A DNA stretch of 64,000 bases. It comes from Lepisosteus oculatus (lineage: Eukaryota > Chordata > Actinopteri > Semionotiformes > Lepisosteidae). Below the pieces are notes generated by a model. The model searched no databases. It was given only the letters and a program-made list of their open reading frames with translations, and had not been told where the DNA came from. Below, piece after piece: positions 18,075 to 30,500 of this stretch. Numbering within the stretch: position 1 is the stretch's first letter; each line of letters starts with the position of its first letter. Location: assembly GCF_040954835.1 (NCBI RefSeq), contig NC_090698.1, positions 74,258,284 through 74,322,283 of the forward strand. The letters are read 5' to 3'. The translations under genes were made by a program, and so were the position numbers.

Positions 18075-21000
18075 ACTGCTGAATAACATATTCAGAAGAG
18101 CGGGCAGAGGAGAAGCACTCCCCGCCGCCCTGTCTCCACGTGTTTCTGAAGCCGAGCCGCCCGGAGAGCAGTGTGGGGCGGGCCCCAGCAACAGGACGTT
18201 TTGTACATGAAGACACTTCCAGAGTTGGGGAGAGAACCACGTATTAAGACACCTCCCCCAAATCCAGTTCTTTCACACAGTTCAATTCCGCGGCTCCACA
18301 CCCCTGGTGCCGAAACTCTTCCCGGCCCATCTGGCAGCGCGGCAGAGCGGCAGAGCTCCAGCCCCAGCCGCGCAGAAGGACGGGCGTTCGGCAAACACAG
18401 GTGCCAGCCGTGAGCACCGGACAGACTTCAAAGGGCTTGGGGAGAACCTGCACACCAGGATCACGGCATCCAGCCACAAACAATCAGAAGAAAACGAAGG
18501 CAGCCAGGACTGGCCGAAGCCGCACAGCGATCAAAGCGAACACGGCCCACTTCATCCGCAGGGAATGAATGAAAATGAAGGAGGTGCAGCAGCCCCTTCA
18601 CTGCTCCCACCCTCCTGCGCGGAGACGTTAATGGCATGCTTGGAAGAAACAGAATGCTGCAAAGCAGTAGGACTAAACGCTTTTCTGAGGAAGGGCTGAG
18701 AGCGTCTCCGAGAAAGGAGTACTGCAGCTCTCCACTTCGAAATGAAGCACTACTTAGCAAAGCGAGAAACGTTTGTCACTTGATCTCGCACAGCCTGTGC
18801 CGTCCTGGAGCAACGTTCATTTCTCTAAAGGGAATCAACACTTTAGTGTTACAAATCTTTCAGTTGAGTTGCTCTTACATATGTTCAGCAGTTGCAGTGA
18901 AATAGTGTCTTTTTTTTTTAAAGGGACATTATGCATTTGTCAGTTACATTGTGGAAGAAATATTTCAGCTATTTTTTTTTTTGGCCACAGAAGTTGGACT
19001 TAAAGTCTGCGACGCTGGCAGTTTCAACGTCTGTGGCTACACGCAGAAGAAACGGACCGCTGTCAGTAGCTGCTGAAGCGAACCTCAAGTATCGTTGAGA
19101 TCTAATTGACAGTGACGTAAAGAAGGACAAAATGGCTTCTAGGAAGTTTTTCCTCAACAGATGATCTTAAATGTTGATTTGGGGAGCTAGCAATAGGCAA
19201 GGACACATTAAACATTCGCTGGTATGGCTCATCCGAGAGAAGATTAAGTTCAGTTCCTTCTCTTAGTCTTTCACCAAGAAACTAAGCAAAACTCCTTCAA
19301 AGTCTCACCCTAACTTCCTGGCCTTTCTTACACATTTTGGGTGTCTGTGCAGGGCATCTCCAGTTTCAGTGCCATTTGATGCAACACCTTAAACCAGAAT
19401 TAAATTACATATCTGTGAGAAACGGGGATAAAAAAGCAAATCGCAGACTCTGGGTTCCTATTAACTGTGCCGTAGGTTAAACCCAGCTGTGATTAGATGA
19501 CATTGGAGCTGTTATTTTTCTTTTAGATTAAAATCTTCGACTACAAGCCTATGGCAAAATTAATACTGTCCAAGTTCCACCATTGTTGGATCCGAGAGAT
19601 TCCTCATCTCAAACTGCAGTTAAGGCCTGTTAGTCACTTGACTTGAGATCCTGTTTCTTGCACCTCAGAGATGCTCCTAAATATCAAGAAAATAGCCTCA
19701 CTGGAGGACCTTTTTTGGGTGTTGAAATTACTTTGCACCAAGACAGAACGTGGCCACAACAGCTGTACTCCACCTGAGAACAGCAGCTGCAGGCATGATC
19801 ACAACACTGAACAGATCCAAGAGGTTACATGGCTCTGCCGCGCACGAGCTCCTCAAGGAGGCCACAGCAAATTCCCCTTCGCTGTGCAGGATGGTACCCA
19901 AACACCTCAGCACGTCTGCAGCTCGTGGAATCATCACTCATCAAATGCGGATCACGGATTGTACCCGTTCAACCTGAACGGCACAGAAGAGAGCTGGACG
20001 TGCACGAGGGCGGCGCGGACGAAGGGGACGTGGCTGCAGACCGGACCTGCTGGCGCTGCGCCTGCGTGAAGCAGCACTTCCCCGATCCCGGGTTACAGCG
20101 CCTGGCCAACCCGCACTGCAAGTGGAGACGCAGCTTTATTGGATGAAACCAAAAGCCTTTTGGCAAACATTCTAACACTCCGCTTTGTAAACATAATGCT
20201 TCCCTTATCGGATTGGCAGCACTTTTATCATGAAACACCGACACGAAAAGAAAAGTCACCCACCCCAGCAACAATGTTCCCACATAAATTAAGCTGGGAT
20301 GATTTCAATCAACAGAAACTTGTTTTCAAGAACAGAAAAGGTCATGAATCGAAATGAAAGTTTGTGCTATTTGATGTTCATACTCTTATAATTAAATACT
20401 TCTGCTCTGAAATTCCTGGCAACCCAGGAGGAATACATTTGTTAAATATACATTTTTATGTAGGTGACGGCTTCTTTGCATATAATTTCTCTTTTCAAAA
20501 ATAATATATTATACAAACGTCCCCTACATAATAGACTTTTTTTTCCTCCAAAACTATAGATATTTAAATCTTTGTAATCAACTTTTATAATTCCTTTGTT
20601 AACAAAGCTGATAAACGGAAAGGCTCGTTTTCCCAGAGGAAGTTACAAGTCGACAGGAGAAACACTGACCGTCGGTCGGCAGTTTTATCCTGAGTGTTCT
20701 GGCCGACGTGGAGTAGCAGCTTTTTCGCACTTAAAAAGACATCTTTGTTTTTCACACGTCTCCCCCTCCCCCGCCATGCACGCACGCACACACGCACGCA
20801 CTCACTCGCACCCTCATCCTCTCACGGGGCGACAGGCCACAGCACACGCCCCGCTGGTCAGGGGGCCGGCAGGCAGCAGGTGAAACTGGTTAAGAGCCTC
20901 CGAGTATAAATCAGCAAACACCTTAAGGCAATCTACGCGACGGGGGCTCGACGAGGTGCAGCACGCGATGAGGAGCGTCGAAATACGGACAGGCAGTTTA

Positions 21001-21454
21001 GAGCCTTCAGGTTACACCGTCTACACCCTCCATCTTCTCAAATTTTGTTTATGTGCAAATTGCTTCTGAAACCTCCTACCACTTAAGGCAAAGGGTTTGC
21101 ATTGCTTAGAAATAGAAGATATACTGTGTGTATATATATATAGACCTTTTGTCAACTCAAACATCTTCATGGTTTCTCGAACTCTTTTGAGATTTGTTTA
21201 ACATGCGGATCGACGCCCTCTCCTTCGGTTCCTTGCAGAAACCGCAAACACGCTGCCGACTGGATGGAGAAAGCAGGGAGGATATCCAGGAATCCCCTTC
21301 CTGGGTTAAAAAAAAAAATCACATTTTTCCCGAAACGTAAAGCTGAATGTTTCAGCTCGAAGTACAAAGTGACTTATTCCACAGCGTCTTTCCTTTAATA
21401 AATAGGCTTTCCCCTCTCGGCAGGAGCGCTGGTGCCGACGGGCTAGAAGGTGGC
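18057..21454 (-). other. ELL2: Probable ELL2 3'UTR
   Basis: From the ELL2 stop to the poly(A) signal at 18067 I found no coding exon and no named repeat family, unlike the flanks, which fits a conserved untranslated region. It contains AT-rich segments (about 20380-20580) and a CA-rich stretch near 20776-20820. Human ELL2 also has a long 3'UTR. The exact end is inferred. Confidence 0.55.
18067..18072 (-). terminator. ELL2: ELL2 polyadenylation signal
   Basis: AATAAA on the minus strand (TTTATT on +) is followed in the ELL2 direction by a GT-rich stretch (TGTGAACTTAACGTGTGG), as expected of a cleavage site. It would make a 3'UTR of about 3.4 kb. Other hexamers nearer the stop could also be used. 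Confidence 0.55.
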
Positions 21455-21580
21455 TCAGCAGCTGGAGTGCCAGGGCTGTGCCCGCGCCTGGTCGAACTCG
21501 CCGATCAGTCTCTTGATGTGCGCCAGCTTGTTGTGCAGATACTCACAGCGGCACTTCTCCTGGTGGTAATTCGGACTGCT
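21455..21580 (-). CDS. ELL2: ELL2 exon 12: end of occludin-homology domain
   Basis: After the acceptor CTGTTCACAG it encodes [37 protein letters not shown] and HSSC, with stop TGA at 21455-21457. Human has [20 protein letters not shown] at the same place. The extra HSSC tail differs from the human end. Confidence 0.96.
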   Translation of the reverse strand, partial: SSPNYHQEKCRCEYLHNKLAHIKRLIGEFDQARAQPWHSSC

Positions 21581-24500
21581 CTGTGAACAGAGCAGGGTGT
21601 TACGATCAAAAGTTAAAGGTGCGTTTCACTCTTCAGTGAGAGGGCCTTTATTCAAAGAGAACAAGGGCTCAGCCGGAGCACAGCTCCCCCAGGATAAAGG
21701 CCCCTCTCCCATAGGCTAGTGAGGGACTAAAACAAGCTGCTCGGCCATGTGCTTGAAGCCGATATCCTGGATTCTTCCAGGACACAGCAGGATGAGATCC
21801 TGGGATCAATCAGCTACTAACTACCCAACAGGCCGGATGGGATAAGCTGCCTCCTCTCCTTCTCTCACCATGTTCTTTAGTGGAAAAAGTAAAGGTTTAT
21901 TCCCTGCTGAAAAGAGAAAAGCCACACCTGAAGAAGGCTCTACAGCCGAAACATTGTGTCTTCCTGGACACACACAATTTCAGCTGGAATAAACCTTTAC
22001 GTGTTCCTTTGTGGCCTGCGCCTGCTGACGCTTGAACATGTCCTTCAATGGTCAGCGGATGCATGAGCCCAACACACTCACCTCTTTCATTCTCTTGTAC
22101 TCTTGCAACACCTCCTCGTGTATCACCTGTGAAATAGAGGCACTGTCAGCGGAGGCTCTACCCACTTTTCACAAACCTTCAACACCAGAGCTCCACATCC
22201 GAAGTGCAAGAAGGGCGTTCCCTTCCTATTTTTCTTCTGGGGACAATAAGCAAGATCCTAGGTTTTTAACACAAAACGCATCACTTGTAAACTACCACTT
22301 CAAGCGCCAGCCCAGTATCAGCCCAGTATCGGAGCCCAGCCATCACCTGGTACTCCTTGGTGCCCGGGGGCAGGCGGCGGCGCTGCGCGTCCAGCCTGGC
22401 GAAGCGGCGGGTCACGCTCTCCACCCGGGCGTGCAGAGCCCTGTACTCCTCGTACTCGGCGTTGAAGTCGTCCTTGTAGCTCTGCCGCTGGCCCGGGGAC
22501 TGCACGGCCGTGTACTTGCTGCGGGCGACACCGAGAGCCGAGCATGAGTTGCCAGGGAGTCCCACAGCAAGGCGGCCGAGAGCGCGCCAGCCGGGAGTGA
22601 GCGAGTCTCGGCCCTGGGGCTCCCCACGGGCGGGAGAGGGCTGCCAGCACGCCCGTCTTTCTCTCGTGACGTTCAGCAGAGACTGAGCGGCTCAGCCCGC
22701 TTCCCCCTCCGAGACGCTGCAAGGGCTGCAGGACTCGAAACACGTGGCAGTGATACAGGAGAAACCTGCGCCAGCCCGCGCAGCACAGGGAGTCGAGTCT
22801 CTGGGGCTGGGCACGCCGACGTGGCGACAGCGCGGACGCTGGAGAGCTGTAGCCGAGGGATCACTTACGTCAAGTAATCGGGCGTCTCGGGGGCCGAGGA
22901 GAGGTCTGTGGACTGGGGGCAGCCAGCTTTTGTTCCTGTGCGGAAAAGAATGGCCGTGTCGTTACATGATAAACAAACGGCATGAACGACCCTACTGTAT
23001 GTACCCCGGTCCTGACAGGGTATGCGGTACTAATACGCTGTTAATTCTGTTACTGCTAACACTCCCTGTTAGGAAGGAGTGAATTCCTGAACCGCAAATA
23101 AAATTCCCCACCTCTTCATTGGATAAAGCTTCCGATTCCTTCTGGAGATTCAGAAAATCACCCAGTGTAACATCGCTAACACCCCAGCAGATTGAACCCT
23201 GCTGCTTGCTTATGAGAGTTACCCTGTTTACCCCGGCACAGGTATTTAGATAAAATGTGTAAAAACATGAACAGCGCCGGAGCACCCAGGACCCGTGACA
23301 TGGAGGTCAGGGTGGTGCCTTCTGTTCTAAAAACAAAACCCACCCTCCCACGCTCCTGCCTCGAGCTACTGCTCGCTCCAAGAGCCTGGAGGAGAACCAG
23401 AGACCCCACAGCCACAAGTTTGACAGTTTATCATACAACTGTTTCTGTTACAGTGAGTATACAGTAAACTTATCATTTCTCAAGCACCGGAAAAGGTGCT
23501 GGGTGGAGAGAGAGCTCTGGGACAAAGCGGAGCTATGGGCCTTTGGTAATAATTAAATTCCAGAGTCATTTTTCCAGACATTTTAAGTGGAATGAATTGT
23601 TTAAAACTAACCAGGGAGGTATTTAATTAAGAAAGATAAAGAGAACTGCGACTACACTGGGGGATACAGGCTTTTTGTTAAGAGAGTCTTTTGCCTTTAA
23701 AGCCGTCCCAAGAGCAGGCCAGCTGTGTCTTTGTATGACGTGGGCACACTTCACTGTCCACTGCGATTTCCGACTCATCTGAACCTGCTGCCTGTCCCTA
23801 GTCGGTGTGATTAGTGCTCAGGGCACAGGCCCTGGTTCAGCCATTGAAGTGTCATTCGCTCTTTAATGAGGAAGCCTAGTGCTCATCCACACGCACACAA
23901 ACACTCTGTGTAGGAAGGACAGCTAGGGAGGGCGTTAGGATTAGTGCGATGCTGTGGGGGAGGATGGTCTGTCACACACAAGCTGACCGCCCAGTTATTC
24001 CTGTATTAATAAACATGGGATAAGACCAGCTGTTTAGAAATCCTCGTTTTTACATGTGTTTAATCGTTGGCAGATACATTGTGTGACAATAAAAATGAGT
24101 TCCTTTCGATCAGTACACGTGTACTGCATTTTATTTTGACCAAATTAGATTTTTTTTATCCTCTCAGTAGTTTTAATGATATTATGAAAACAGATATAGA
24201 TCAGATACAGATCAGAGAGCCATCTGCTTGCAATTCCTAGGAGCTGAAGAGCGAGATTCTTGAGTTAAATGAGACTTTAAAGAATATTTAGGAAAACAGC
24301 ATTAGGTAGCACACCTGTCTTGGACGTGTGCTTTAACTGTGTGGAAGTGCATCTAAAAAGCGAGAATTGAGGCACTTTACCCAAAGGGTTGTGGGAGCTT
24401 GGAACATTTTATGCTGCCATGAGGTTTCTTTTAACAAATGGTGGAATGCGACCCTGGAATCGCAGACGGGTCAAACAGTCGCCTCTCATCTCAAACTGCT

Positions 24501-27500
24501 CTCGTCTACACTCTGCCCTCAGACGGTGGCCATGTGCCCCCCCAGACCGCAGGAACGCCAGTGAAACCACGCATGCAGGTCCTGGGGCAGACATGGGCGG
24601 GAACCGCAGGCGCCAGCGGCCCGGGAACGCGAGAGCGAAGCACAGCTCGTAGCTCGTACCTTCTTTGTCTGGGCGTGGGCTTCTCTCGGTCCGGGGGCCT
24701 CGGTCCTCCTCGGCCTCCGGGCGTTTCTTCCGGGATCTCTCCTCCGTGTGCTCCGCCTTCTGCTTGCCCTCCCGGTCCTTCTCCCTCTCCCTCTCCCTGT
24801 CCTTGTCCTTCTCCTTCTCCCTCTCCTTGTCCTTGTCCCTCTCTCTCTCCCTGTCCCTGTCCTTGTCCTTGTCCCTCTCCTTGTCCTTGTCCCTCTCCCT
24901 CTCCCTGTCCTTCTCCTTCTCCTTCTCCTTGTGTTTTTTGGATTTCTTTCTGGGCTTCTTGCTGGCGAGGCAGTCGGGCTGGGCGGGGCTGCCCGCGGGA
25001 CTCTGGGCCGGTTGCTCTCGTGCGCCCGGCTCCTGGCTGAAGCCCTCCACGGGCAGGTCCTGTGTGCCGCGGCCCTCCGGCGTGCTGGGAGAGTTGGAGT
25101 TGGAGCCGGAGCCGCCGGGCGGCGGGGGCAGAGGGGGCGGGCCGGGGCAGGCGGCGGCAGCAGCAGGTGGGGGGGCGGGGGCAGCGGGCTTCTCCTTGCT
25201 CGACAGGGGCAGGTGGTCGTTCGGGGTGGGCTGGACGCGGCTGGTCAGGTGAGAGATCCGGGCCTTCTTGGGCATCAGAGGGTCGATGAAATCGCCTTCC
25301 AGGGGCCGTTTCTGCGAACAGAGAGGGGAGAGGTCACGTGTCCGCAGCGCACAGGCACACGAGCTGGGCAAGGGGCTGGGACATCAAGGGGTGCACGTCT
25401 ATCCCGACAACTGTCAACTCTGGTAACTGGGCTCTGGCAGGTAGCTTGCTGGAGCTGCTAATTTGAGGCTAATTCACCCTCTTCTTCTAGAACAGCCAGG
25501 ATACCGAATCGCTTTAGCCAAATGCAGAGAAAGATGCATCTCTGCAGTCTTTTACTTCAGCATTAAGGGAAGACATTAAATCAAACACACATCTCGAGGG
25601 AATTTTTCCGCTAAAAGCACTGGACAAAAACAGCAGCTAGTCTTTAAGAGAAAGTGAGAAAAAAACATCCAGATTTTGAGCAGGTTTAAAGAATTTACAA
25701 GGAGCCCTTTATAAAAATGAGTTGGCGCTCAATTAATTATTGTATTAATAAATAATACATACATTTTATGAGTTTACTAAACTATTTGGTGCACAGGTAA
25801 AATGTAAATGGCAGAAAGGAACAAAAGTCATTTACAATCCAGCCTCCTTTACCTGAGGGGGTGACCCTGCATCGGGCTCCTTGGGCGGACTGCAGGAGGA
25901 CGCCTCGGCCTGGCCGCCGCCCGCTTTCCTGCAGCGGAGAGAGAAGAGGAAGAGTCTCAGCTGACCGGCCACCCGGCAGGGGGAGAGAGGGCGGGGCCGC
26001 CCGGCGGGGGGGGAGAGAGGGCGGGGCCGCCCGGCGGGGGGGGAGAGAGGGCGGGGCCGCCCGGCGGGGGGGGAGAGAGGGCGGGGCCGCCCGGCGGGGG
26101 GGGAGAGAGGGCGGGGCCGCCCGGCGGGGGGGGAGAGAGGGCGGGGCCGACTCACCGGGCGAGCAGGAGCTCCAGGTGCTGCCGGTCCTCCGGGGAATAT
26201 CCCGGCCAGTCCTTCTGAACCTCCCTGTACATGTGCTCCTTCAGCGTGTAGGAGTTGTCCCTGGGGTTGAGGTTGGCTACCTGCGATCAGAGGAAGAAGG
26301 GTTCTGAGCAACAGCTCCCCCGCAGAGGCACAGGACACAGAAACTCAGACACTGACAGCAGGATACACAGAAACACCAACTCCAGTCCTGCTGCAGGCTT
26401 CCGGTCAGCAAACTTCAGAGGCTAAGCCTTGCACAATACCAAAGGACTATTCCAAATAACAAAAACCAAATATCACATTCCTCATTTGGACCGATATGCA
26501 TTTAACAGTTTTAGGGCTAACAAAGTATTTTATTTTAATTCATCAACTATTTTCAAGGTAAAAAAAACTAACCTCAAGCCTCAAACATCTGTACTACTGC
26601 ATGAAAATGCACAGCTCAGACATGTCAGGGCAATGTTCTGCATCTTGTACAATTCCAGCAGGGAAAGGGTTAAAGCAGAAGGCAGGGTTACTAATCAAAC
26701 AGAGAGCAATCGATGGCTGGAATGGCTCCGTCTGCACAGTGGCAGTGTCACTGTCTCCTGGACCTGATGAGTCAGCAGCCCAGGGCTCGTGGGTGGTGGT
26801 TTTTTCTACTCCCTATTCTCTACTTAGAAGGTACACCCACCACACAGTCTGCACAAAATATAATTATAAAGATCGTACAATATTCAGCGTAGGGACTTCT
26901 GTATTCTAAGCTCTGATTATAACCTGCCACTCGGCTCAGACCACGCTATGAAAAACACCAGTCTGCATTCCCCAGCAGAAATGCTGTGCACAGCTTGGCC
27001 ATAGTCAACATTTTTAGAAATTTAACCCTGAACCTCCTGCTCAAATGGAGACTTGCACACCATCAGTACACACTCAAAAGGCAAAGACCCTGGTCCATTG
27101 TGAACATCAATATCTCGGCCCCTGTAGTGTTTAATGAAATAAAGTCACTTTCTCCCCTGTTCAGCGTGGCTGAATCTCCCCGACAGGCCTACTTCAAAAT
27201 CGCAGAACAAAAACGAGGGAATAAATCAAAATCTAACTACAAAACATCAGTGGCTTAAGTGTGCAGCGACAAACACGTCACAATTAATGAAAAAAAGAAA
27301 TTAAGTTACGATTCTGAGAATCTTTCAGGATATTCAAGAAACTGCCTTTCATGTGCCTAAACGATAAAATACAAGCAGAACTAACCAAACTCTAAACAGT
27401 GAGCTACGATGCTCTAACGTGATCATCAAGGGCAGAAGTTTTCATACGAGTCAGGAAGAGAAGTCCAACTCCTTGGCTATTAGCGGCATGATCGCTGCCG

Positions 27501-30500
27501 TGACCATCACAAGGAGTCACACAGCATCTCTCCTGCGCGAACGCAGAACTCCCGACCACTTAAAAATGCCCAGAAGACATCCTGTTCTGGAAGAGGAGAC
27601 GGGACTATTCAATCGCCCTTAATTCTGCCAAAAGACATCAGCTGCCTCTGGCTAAAAATAGACATACAGAGCGAGTTGTTGCAGTCTGTTGACTTTGCAC
27701 TATGTCGCCGATGCCTCGCAGTCGAAAAGGGCTGTGCTTTATTTCAGGGGCCTCTGGCAGTCGCTGCCAAACAAGGACGACGCCACCCCAGCATGAAGGA
27801 GGCTGGGCCGGCGCAGGGGCGCCCACAGAGACCCGACGGCCCAGCTCGGCGGCCTCACCTGCTGCAGGGTCAGGCCCAGCGAGTTCTTGTCCTTCTGGTT
27901 CACACCCTCCCTCTGCAGGCGGGCCAGGATCTCGGGCTTCTTGTACGGCCTGAGGGCCAGCAGGTGGATCACGCGGTCCCGGTACGGCCGCAGGGCGACC
28001 GGGCTGCTGGCGCTGCTCTTGCGGATCGTGGTGGCGGGGTTAATGGGCGTCGACCGCTTCCTTTCAGGCGCGGGGTCCGGGGCGCCTGGCGCCGGCTTCC
28101 GGATCTGGACCCTCTTACCTGGGAGTGAAAAACACGGAACGGAGGTAGCAAGGAGGCGACAGACAACACCTCCAAAAACATTTAAAAAAAAAAGGGGTAT
28201 CTTTCCTCATCACAGATCGAAATGGTACGACGCATTCCCATCCGCTGCAGAGGGGCTTGTGTGAGCACAGGCGTGTGGCGGGAAAGCATAGCTGCAGTGC
28301 AGCGGATCGGAGGGACCGGAGCGCGATCTCCATTGGGACCCTGGGAGCCCGAGTTCACAGCCCCAGCTCCTCTGCAGGGCTGCACCACGACACAGAAGGA
28401 GCCTCGCGCCGCTACCTCCTCCTGACAAAGCTCTTTCCCCCCGCCAGAACTCTCTGGCGGCTCCCAAGGCTCAACGCACAGACCGCCGTGCACAGACAAA
28501 ACGCCACGACCAGGTCTCTTAACGCGATTCTGAAAAATCATTCTGTTCCACTTTGTTGGCTGCTGCCCTGCAGATCCGCAGGGCCCCGGACTGCAGCGCT
28601 CGGAAGGAGAGAGGGAGCTTGCCGAAACAAATGCAGCCCCTTGTTTAGAGAGATTTCAAACTGCTACATGGAGAAAACTGCCAATGTCACCTTTCTGAGA
28701 AGTCGGATTCTGGCAAAGGATGGATCTCGCAGAAGAAATCACTTGAATTTTTAACACGGCTTTTGGCAAAACAGCTTTGAGTACTGTGCAACATGGGATT
28801 TGTTTTCTTGTAATGCTGCAAGCCTGGGAACCCTTACACTGTTAGCCTGTTGTAAGAACTTCACAGTAAACACACTTAAGCTGGTTTATGAATGGTGGGC
28901 TACATTCTCCTTCACACAACTTAATATTTCACATTCTTTAGCGTCTTGGATTATTATCCTTGCCAGAGGTACAGCTGGGGAGAGTGGTTCAGCTGTTCTT
29001 CACTGGTGACTTACTGCGATTCCCGGCTTGTGACTCTTGGGGGAGGATAACCGATACAGCAGGACAGACCTAGCGATCAAGGGCACCCCCTTCCAATTTT
29101 AATGCCAACAAAACCAGTGGACTCAAACAATTTAACCAAAGAGTGGACGGTAGTAGGGCCTAACAAAACAAATTAAAGAATATAAAAGTTACTCCCAATA
29201 CTGAAGGAGCCCCTCAAGTTGACTTGGTAAATGTCAGAACTTTGAATTCCTGAATCAAGGCTTCTTGTAACCTTCTCTGTTGCAAGCTGAAACGATTCAG
29301 TTCCTTTAGTCTGAGTGTGACATTCCCCCAGAGCCAGGAATCAGTCTGCTTGCTCTCCTTTCTACTGCCTCTAGAGCAGCTGTGTCTTTATCCTGGGACC
29401 AGAACTGAACATGGAATTCAAACAGAGGTTTATTTAATGATGGGATAATTAATGTCACCTCCTAGACTTACATTCTACACTCTGAAGTATACATGCAAGT
29501 GTGTTTTTTTTTACTGTTTCCCCACCATGTCTGGCTGAAAAAAAGCAATGGATCAAAAAAAACTCCCAGACCATTCTCCTGCATGGCATTCAATTGGAAG
29601 AAGCAATCCGCTATTTTAACTGCACATTCCTGTAAGCAATACCTTGCTCTCATCCACACTGATTTCATTTTCCATGTCTGCCTCATGCTGAACGTTGTCT
29701 GAGTGTTGTAGTATTGTTTGTGCTTCTGATAAACTATTTAACACCAACTGCATTGAATATTCTCCTCAGACTATTTCAGGCAGATGCATTTTCCAAGATC
29801 ACCATGACATTACAGAAGTTCGCATTTTAAACTAAAAGCTTTAAAATGTACTGCGGCTGTGGAGATGTCCATGTAGGTTAAAAACTCATCTCCATTCTCT
29901 ATGTAGGGAGAAAAAAAGTTAAATTTAAATTGTTCTAAATGCCATAAGAGGCATGAAGCTACTATTGACTAACAATGATGAAAAGAATAATACCAGGTGT
30001 CAAGATTATGTCAAAGCAAAATGACTTTGGTACTAAATTAAGTACCTGCACAAAGGGTTTAACCCAACCCCACAGGTTTAGCTCTGAAGAGGAAGCAATC
30101 AGCAATCAGGTCATTTTGCACGTCAGCTCTCACAAACCTCAGCATTTGCTTATCCGAACGCTTCCTGCATTAGCTTTCACAGGTGCAAGTCCTGGTATAA
30201 TCCAGCTTCGTCTGCACCGGAGAGCAGTGCCTTCTTTAGAAAAGCAGCCAGTGCTCCTGCCCTTGGCTTGCAGACAAGCTCTTCTTCTGGCACGAGACTT
30301 CACAGGACACGTGCAGCTCAAGGACTACGTTCAACTGGCCTGCAGCAGAAAGTCTTTAGCTAAAATACCGCCAGTGCTTCTGGCGAAGTGCAACCTCCTG
30401 CACAGACGTCAGGCAAAACAAGTTACAATGACATCATAGGCTGTGCAGATCTGAAGTAACAGGTGAAAGGTGAAATGCTTTGCTAATATTTTCAGCTGGG

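Noticed and set aside
24665-25252. Long Leu/Ser-rich and Pro/Cys-rich frames on the + strand
   Set aside because: They are shadows of the charged repeat in ELL2 exon 8.
25861-26307. Gly/Arg-rich frame on the + strand
   Set aside because: It reads through the 30-bp minisatellite and antisense ELL2 exons.
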